From Halobacteria archaeon (GTDB lineage Archaea > Halobacteriota > Syntropharchaeia > Alkanophagales > Methanospirareceae), in NCBI GenBank assembly GCA_029932715.1, contig JAOZPO010000013.1, positions 5,744 to 14,883 on the forward strand: DNA of 9,140 bases, read 5' to 3'. The notes below the pieces were generated by a model that was not told the origin of the DNA, searched no databases, and saw only the letters and a list, made by a program, of their open reading frames with translations. Positions 5,551 to 9,140 of the stretch are shown here, piece after piece (position 1 is the stretch's first letter; every line of letters starts with the position of its first letter). Position numbers and translations under genes: made by a program.

Positions 5551-6771
5551 ATGGATCTACCCGCACCCGGCACAAGGATTTATATTGAAACTTTCGGCTG
5601 CACTGCAAATGTTGGTGACACGATGAAGATGCGTGCGATTTTAAGAAACTCATGTTGCGAGATAGTGGAGGAGGAACGAGAAGCCGATGCTGTTATCGTG
5701 AATACATGCACCGTAACGAAGAGAACGGAATTGAATATGCTAAAACGACTGCAGCAGTTGAAGGAGCAGGGTAAAGAAGTGATCGTAGCGGGTTGTCTTG
5801 CAGCAGCACAACCTGAGCTGGTGAGAAGCATTATGGGCAAGGATGTAGCAATGATAACCCCGGGCGATATTTACAGTAGTAAGGAACAAGAGTTTGACTT
5901 TGATGGCTTTATTTGTGTAATACCAATTTCAATGGGCTGTATCGGGAACTGCTCTTATTGTATTGTGAAACAAGCGAGGGGTGAATTGAAGAGCTACAAG
6001 CCTGAGATGCTATGCGAAGCGGTAAAAAGTGCTGTGGACCGAGGTGCAAAGGAGATACGAATTACTGCTCAGGACTGCAGTGCATACGGATTTGAGCGGT
6101 CAGGTATAAAGCTTCCGGAGTTGTTAATGCAGATAACTGCGGTGAACGGCGATTTCCGTGTTAGAGTGGGCATGATGAACCCGTCTACACTGCTTCCCAT
6201 CTTAGACGATCTTCTGACTGCTTTCGATTCCGAAAAAGTCTTCAAATTCTTTCATATCCCTGTGCAATCTGGTTCTGATAATGTGCTGCGCGACATGAAA
6301 CGGAATTACAAAGTTGCTGACTTCGTTGATATAGTAAGGAGCATAAGGAGCCGATTCGACTACTGCACGATTTCTACTGATTTTATCATTGGATACCCAA
6401 AGGAGACTGAGGGCGATTTCTTATTATCGCTGAACCTACTGGAGACTGTGAAGCCGGAAAAAGTGAACATAACGAAGTTCTCGCCAAGACCCATGACCGA
6501 AGCAGCAAAGCAGAAGGATTTGATAGAGCGAGAGAAGAAAAGACGGTCACGTATTAGCTCTTCCATGTATCACAAGCTTAGTCTTGCTACGAACAAGGAA
6601 TTGGAAGGAGCGGTGATCTCCGTTTTGGCGTTGGAGAGGGGGAAGAAAGGAGGCGTAATAGCCCGCGACAGATCGTACCGAACGGTAGTAATAGAAGAGG
6701 ATTTGTCACCCGGTGCTACTTATAAGGTACGTGTGAAGGAAGCGAGAAGCACTTATCTTGTTGGTGAGTGA
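5551..6771 (+). CDS. tRNA t6A37 methylthiotransferase (archaeal MtaB-type radical SAM)
   Basis: A cytoplasmic enzyme of 406 residues (family about 420) that adds a methylthio group to N6-threonylcarbamoyladenosine at tRNA position 37, giving ms2t6A in tRNAs reading ANN codons. Domains in order: an N-terminal UPF0004/MTTase domain with three cluster cysteines C17 (FGCTAN), C53 (NTCTV) and C82 (AGCLA); a radical SAM domain with CIGNCSYC (C130, C134, C137) binding the second 4Fe-4S cluster and SAM, plus FHIPVQSGSDNVLRDMKRNY (234-253) and STDFIIGYPKET (275-286); and a C-terminal TRAM-like RNA-binding segment (about 348-406). All six cluster cysteines are present, so it looks active. An in-frame TAA directly before the ATG fixes the start; only a weak AGGA lies upstream. 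It is divergent from the chaperonin with 148 bp between them. The choice of t6A over i6A (MiaB) rests on the archaeal-type family pattern. Confidence 0.9.
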   Translation: MDLPAPGTRIYIETFGCTANVGDTMKMRAILRNSCCEIVEEEREADAVIVNTCTVTKRTELNMLKRLQQLKEQGKEVIVAGCLAAAQPELVRSIMGKDVAMITPGDIYSSKEQEFDFDGFICVIPISMGCIGNCSYCIVKQARGELKSYKPEMLCEAVKSAVDRGAKEIRITAQDCSAYGFERSGIKLPELLMQITAVNGDFRVRVGMMNPSTLLPILDDLLTAFDSEKVFKFFHIPVQSGSDNVLRDMKRNYKVADFVDIVRSIRSRFDYCTISTDFIIGYPKETEGDFLLSLNLLETVKPEKVNITKFSPRPMTEAAKQKDLIEREKKRRSRISSSMYHKLSLATNKELEGAVISVLALERGKKGGVIARDRSYRTVVIEEDLSPGATYKVRVKEARSTYLVGE

Positions 6772-6794
6772 ATGAGGTTCAAAGTGTTTGACTG

Positions 6795-6802
6795 TTGTAT
6801 AA
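6795..6802 (+). promoter_or_regulatory. TATA-like box before the AN1-rhomboid gene
   Basis: TTGTATAA lies about 40 bp upstream of the preferred ATG at 6840 and would give a leader of roughly 15 bases. The in-frame TTG at 6795 falls inside this element, which argues against TTG as the start codon. Confidence 0.35.
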
Positions 6803-6839
6803 CATAACATTTAAGTTGGTAACTTATCCTTTCATTTAC

Positions 6840-7598
6840 ATGGCACGAGCGCGATGTACAATCTGTGGCAAACCTGCGGCATACAGATGCAAGTACTGTG
6901 GAGATATTCTTTGTAAAGAGCATCTTCCGCCAGGAATGCACTGGTGCGTTGGATCAGGAGCATATAATAATGAGCCTGATAAGGTAAGAACCACATCCAT
7001 GCCCTACATGGAACGGTTAAAGAGCATAGATAGCAGCATTTTCAGCATCTTCTCGCATAACTATTCCTATTTGCTCCTGTTCATCATTTCAATCTCTTTC
7101 TGTTTGCAATTACTCATTCCTGGCTATACAAAGTTGTTTGTTTTAGATCCGTCAAAAGTAATAGAAATGCCCTGGACGCTGCTAACGCATATCTTTCTTC
7201 ACGGGAACTTCAATCATTTCATTTTCAATATGCTCGTATTTATCTTCTTCGCTCCGGTATTAGAGCGGAGAATAGGAAGTACGAAATTCCTAATCATCTT
7301 TTTGCTTTCCGGAATCTTTGCAGGAATTGGCTGGAGTGTTACAGCCCAGTCTCCTGCACTTGGTGCTAGTGGTGCAATATACGCGATATTGGCTACGCTT
7401 GCCATTTTGATGCCAAGACTGCGAGTTTATCTATTCTTTTTTATACCACTGGAGATATGGGTGATAGCTTTTCTTTTCCCCCTATACTATGACGTTTTAC
7501 CGATTGTACTGGGTTCACCAGACGGAATAGCGCATACAGCACATTTATCCGGCATTTTATTCGGTTTGCTTGCCGGCTTGGCTTTAAAAGGTGAGTGA
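6840..7598 (+). CDS. Rhomboid intramembrane serine protease with N-terminal AN1 zinc finger
   Basis: The preferred start is the ATG at 6840 (252 residues, MARARCTIC). A longer version from TTG 6795 adds 15 residues but precedes the zinc finger and overlaps a TATA-like box. The N-terminus is an AN1-type zinc finger with eight ligands: C6, C9, C17, C20, C25, H28, H34 and C36. After a linker come about six membrane segments of the rhomboid fold: HIFLHGNFNHFIFN supplies H117, H121, H126 and N130 (the last two matching the GlpG oxyanion residues), GASGA supplies catalytic S177, and AHTAHLSGILFG supplies catalytic H235. The Ser-His dyad is complete, so it should cleave membrane proteins within the bilayer. 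The zinc finger presumably sits in the cytoplasm and may recruit substrates or partners; in eukaryotes AN1 fingers are linked to ubiquitin and stress, which need not hold here. Substrates are unknown. It begins 68 bp after the methylthiotransferase and has no clear Shine-Dalgarno site. Confidence 0.9.
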   Translation: MARARCTICGKPAAYRCKYCGDILCKEHLPPGMHWCVGSGAYNNEPDKVRTTSMPYMERLKSIDSSIFSIFSHNYSYLLLFIISISFCLQLLIPGYTKLFVLDPSKVIEMPWTLLTHIFLHGNFNHFIFNMLVFIFFAPVLERRIGSTKFLIIFLLSGIFAGIGWSVTAQSPALGASGAIYAILATLAILMPRLRVYLFFFIPLEIWVIAFLFPLYYDVLPIVLGSPDGIAHTAHLSGILFGLLAGLALKGE

Positions 7599-7607
7599 AA
7601 TACAACC

Positions 7608-7617
7608 TTTTTATATG
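7608..7617 (+). promoter_or_regulatory. TATA box of the ribK-ribB operon
   Basis: TTTTTATATG just after the rhomboid stop is a good match to the archaeal TATA box. It predicts a start site near 7640, leaving a leader of about 45 bases before the ribK ATG. The same T-run could also help end the upstream transcript. Confidence 0.45.
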
Positions 7618-7627
7618 TGTACTTCCT

Positions 7628-7642
7628 ATACATGAGATGTAT
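7628..7642. promoter_or_regulatory. Perfect dyad in the ribK leader, candidate operator
   Basis: ATACAT-GAG-ATGTAT is a perfect inverted repeat with 6-bp arms and a 3-bp spacer, 11-25 bp downstream of the TATA box and next to the predicted transcription start. That is a fitting site for a repressor. The first gene carries a DNA-binding HTH fused to riboflavin kinase (RbkR type), so self-regulation is the natural guess. I could not compare it with known RbkR sites. Confidence 0.4.
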
Positions 7643-7686
7643 CTCAAAATTGGGACACTACTATTAATGGAGTGAAGGGGGAGAAG

Positions 7687-8367
7687 ATGACTGTGGATAT
7701 AGTGGTTTCGTTAAAAATGCTCGCTTTGTTAGGTGCAATTGTACAGCCAATCAAGTTATCTTCCGGACAGTTCGCGGAAGTGCTAAATACGAGTGTACAA
7801 ACTGCTGCGAGGCGGCTCCAGGAGCTTGATAACGAAGGACTTGTGCATAGGAGGATAATCGTGAATGGACAGTGGGTAATTCTGACAGAAAGAGGGATAG
7901 CGCGATTGAAGAGTGAATGTTATGAATATCAGAAGATATTCTTTTCCACGCAGAATACCGAGATAGAAATTGGGGGTCGTTTGATTACGGGACTTGGAGA
8001 AGGGCAATATTATACGACTCTCAGCCAATATAAGCGTCAATTCACGACTAAATTGGGCTTTACCCCTTTCCCCGGTACCTTAAATCTACGACTGGACTCG
8101 CAGAGTATAGAAGCGAGGAAGAAGCTGGAGGTGTCAAGCGGCATAGAAATCGAAGGTTTTGTATCGGCAGATAGGACTTTTGGTGGTGGCAAGTGCTTCC
8201 CGTGTAAAATATTGCGTAACAATGCTGAAGGGATAAAAAGCGCTGTTGTTATTCCTGACCGAACACATTATCCCGAAAATGTCTTAGAGATAATTTCACC
8301 TATTTACCTTAGATGTGAACTAAAATTAATTGACGGAGATGAGATAAAGACGAAGGTGATGATATGA
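7687..8367 (+). CDS. ribK: CTP-dependent riboflavin kinase with N-terminal HTH (RibK/RbkR type)
   Basis: The enzyme phosphorylates riboflavin to FMN using CTP, the archaeal alternative to RibF. The preferred start is the ATG at 7687 (226 residues), which has GGGGAG a few bases upstream; the in-frame GTG at 7672 would add only five residues. Residues 1-75 form a winged-helix HTH (QFAEVLNTSVQTAARRLQELDNEGLVHRR). The kinase domain (about 93-226) carries GLGEGQYY (102-109), GFTPFPGTLNL (124-134), ADRTFGGGKCFPCKI (161-175), RTHYP (192-196) and LEIISP, all typical of the family. Many archaeal members lack the HTH; those with it are known as RbkR, a bifunctional enzyme and transcriptional regulator of riboflavin genes. 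The stop overlaps the ribB start (ATGA at 8364-8367), so the two are coupled. A TATA box and a perfect dyad precede it. Kinase identity is firm; the regulatory role is inferred from the fused domain. Confidence 0.92.
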   Translation: MTVDIVVSLKMLALLGAIVQPIKLSSGQFAEVLNTSVQTAARRLQELDNEGLVHRRIIVNGQWVILTERGIARLKSECYEYQKIFFSTQNTEIEIGGRLITGLGEGQYYTTLSQYKRQFTTKLGFTPFPGTLNLRLDSQSIEARKKLEVSSGIEIEGFVSADRTFGGGKCFPCKILRNNAEGIKSAVVIPDRTHYPENVLEIISPIYLRCELKLIDGDEIKTKVMI

Positions 8368-9086
8368 AGATTCCAGAGTCGGTAGAAAGGGGTATGGACC
8401 GCATAAAAAGTGGTAAAATCGTGTTAATATACGATTCCGCAGATAGAGAGGGTGAGACAGACCTTGTAATGCCCGCTTCTGCCGTGACGCCCCGAGATGT
8501 CGCTTATTATAGGAATGAAGGAGGTGGACTTATATGCGTTGCTATACATCCAGTTGCGGCAGATAAACTTGGACTTCCTTTGATAAGTGATATATTGAGA
8601 AGCGTGAGCGGCGAGTTCTCCGGTATAAGAAGAATGGTGGAAGAAGAGGGCGATATTTCATACGATAACCACTCTTCTTTCTCTCTCTGGGTGAACCATC
8701 GTGATACTTTCACAGGTATAACGGATACAGACAGGGCATTAACGATAGAGGGGATAGGGCAATCGGTGACAAAAGCACTAAACGGTAAATTCTACGATTT
8801 TTGCACTGAGTTCAGAACACCAGGGCACGTATCAATATTGAAAGCTGCTGACAGACTACTTGATGAAAGGAGGGGTCAGACTGAGCTTTCTGTAGTTCTG
8901 GCGCTGCTTGCTGGCATTTCTCCTGCAATGGCAATCTGCGAGATGCTGGACAATGAATCTGGTAGAGCACTCTCAAAGGAAGATGCAGTGGCATTTGCTT
9001 CAGAACGAGACACTGTTTTCATTGAAGGGAAGGATATTGTGGAAGCATATCAGACCGTTCGCTCTATTCACCCACCCGGCATTTAA
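8364..9086 (+). CDS. ribB: 3,4-dihydroxy-2-butanone 4-phosphate synthase (RibB)
   Basis: A cytoplasmic enzyme that converts ribulose 5-phosphate to 3,4-dihydroxy-2-butanone 4-phosphate plus formate, supplying the four-carbon unit of the riboflavin xylene ring; it needs magnesium. At 240 residues it is a normal-length stand-alone archaeal RibB without the GTP cyclohydrolase II half seen in many bacteria. Key motifs are the acidic loop DREGETDL (27-34), GGGLICVA (53-60), HSSFSLWVNHRDTFTGITDTDRALTI (103-128), FRTPGHV with the catalytic-type H155, and GQTELSV (171-177) with E174. The last reads GQTE where bacterial enzymes have GHTE; the catalytic His is the one in PGHV, so activity is expected. 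It follows ribK with an ATGA overlap, forming a two-gene riboflavin/FMN unit probably controlled from the ribK leader. Confidence 0.93.
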   Translation: MKIPESVERGMDRIKSGKIVLIYDSADREGETDLVMPASAVTPRDVAYYRNEGGGLICVAIHPVAADKLGLPLISDILRSVSGEFSGIRRMVEEEGDISYDNHSSFSLWVNHRDTFTGITDTDRALTIEGIGQSVTKALNGKFYDFCTEFRTPGHVSILKAADRLLDERRGQTELSVVLALLAGISPAMAICEMLDNESGRALSKEDAVAFASERDTVFIEGKDIVEAYQTVRSIHPPGI

Positions 9087-9100
9087 AGGTTATACGTATC

Positions 9101-9140
9101 ATGTTATTATTAGCACAAGGTGCAACAGCGATTTCGCCTT
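9101..9140 (+). CDS. Possible start of a downstream gene, cut by window edge
   Basis: An ATG 14 bases after the ribB stop opens a frame (MLLLAQGATAISP) that stays open to the window end, with AAAGGT about 10 bases upstream. Only 13 codons are visible, so this may be a third gene of the riboflavin operon or chance. No family can be assigned. Confidence 0.25.
   Translation, partial: MLLLAQGATAISP

Noticed and set aside
6795..6839. Longer N-terminus for the rhomboid protein from TTG
   Set aside because: The added 15 residues do not belong to the AN1 finger, the codon overlaps a TATA-like box, and an ATG at 6840 sits right before the finger.
7672..7686. GTG start for ribK
   Set aside because: GGGGAG is well spaced from the ATG at 7687 and the extra five residues carry nothing conserved. 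It cannot be ruled out entirely.
9101..9140. Resemblance of MLLLAQGATAIS to LLAQGATKVE in the chaperonin
   Set aside because: Only about seven residues match, at a start codon rather than mid-protein; too short to claim a second chaperonin or a fragment.

Overview
The window comes from an archaeon, most likely a methanogen-related euryarchaeon (Methanosarcinales, Syntrophoarchaeum or ANME-1-like). The evidence is a group II chaperonin, an archaeal riboflavin branch (CTP-dependent riboflavin kinase with an HTH, plus RibB), an archaeal-type t6A methylthiotransferase, an AN1-zinc-finger rhomboid protease, a CbiB with a corrinoid-associated Cys-rich partner, and a PEGA-domain surface protein. Promoters look archaeal (TATA-like boxes, few strong Shine-Dalgarno sites). 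The lineage is inferred from gene content; no rRNA is present.

Layout. (1) Positions 1-1934, +: the 3' part of a large repetitive surface protein built of 183-residue modules, then a PEGA domain, poly-Gly linker, EF-hand-like loop, Thr/Pro stalk and C-terminal membrane anchor; its true start lies left of the window. (2) 1957-3212, +: a Cys-rich small-domain protein coupled by an ATGA overlap to a divergent CbiB. (3) 3227-5402, -: a small cupin and, upstream of it, a divergent group II chaperonin. (4) 5403-5550: a divergent promoter region between the chaperonin and the next gene. (5) 5551-6771, +: tRNA methylthiotransferase. (6) 6840-7598, +: AN1-rhomboid membrane protease. (7) 7687-9086, +: ribK-ribB riboflavin operon with an ATGA overlap and a dyad in its leader. 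(8) 9101-9140: possibly the start of another gene, cut by the window edge.

How the genes work together. The Cys-rich protein and CbiB point to late corrinoid (B12) assembly. RibB makes the four-carbon precursor of riboflavin and RibK converts riboflavin to FMN; the HTH on RibK suggests it also regulates this operon. The remaining genes concern cell surface, protein folding, tRNA modification and membrane proteolysis, with no obvious shared pathway.

Most interesting points. The chaperonin keeps the ATP-binding GDGT motif but has serine at both positions where group II chaperonins carry catalytic aspartates, so it is probably hydrolysis-deficient. The CbiB lacks the C-terminal SPN(A/S)G motif region. 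The surface-protein modules mix base-for-base identical blocks with diverged ones, which looks like gene conversion or recent duplication. No tRNA, rRNA, CRISPR array, IS element or integrase was seen, and no clearly new multi-gene system is evident.
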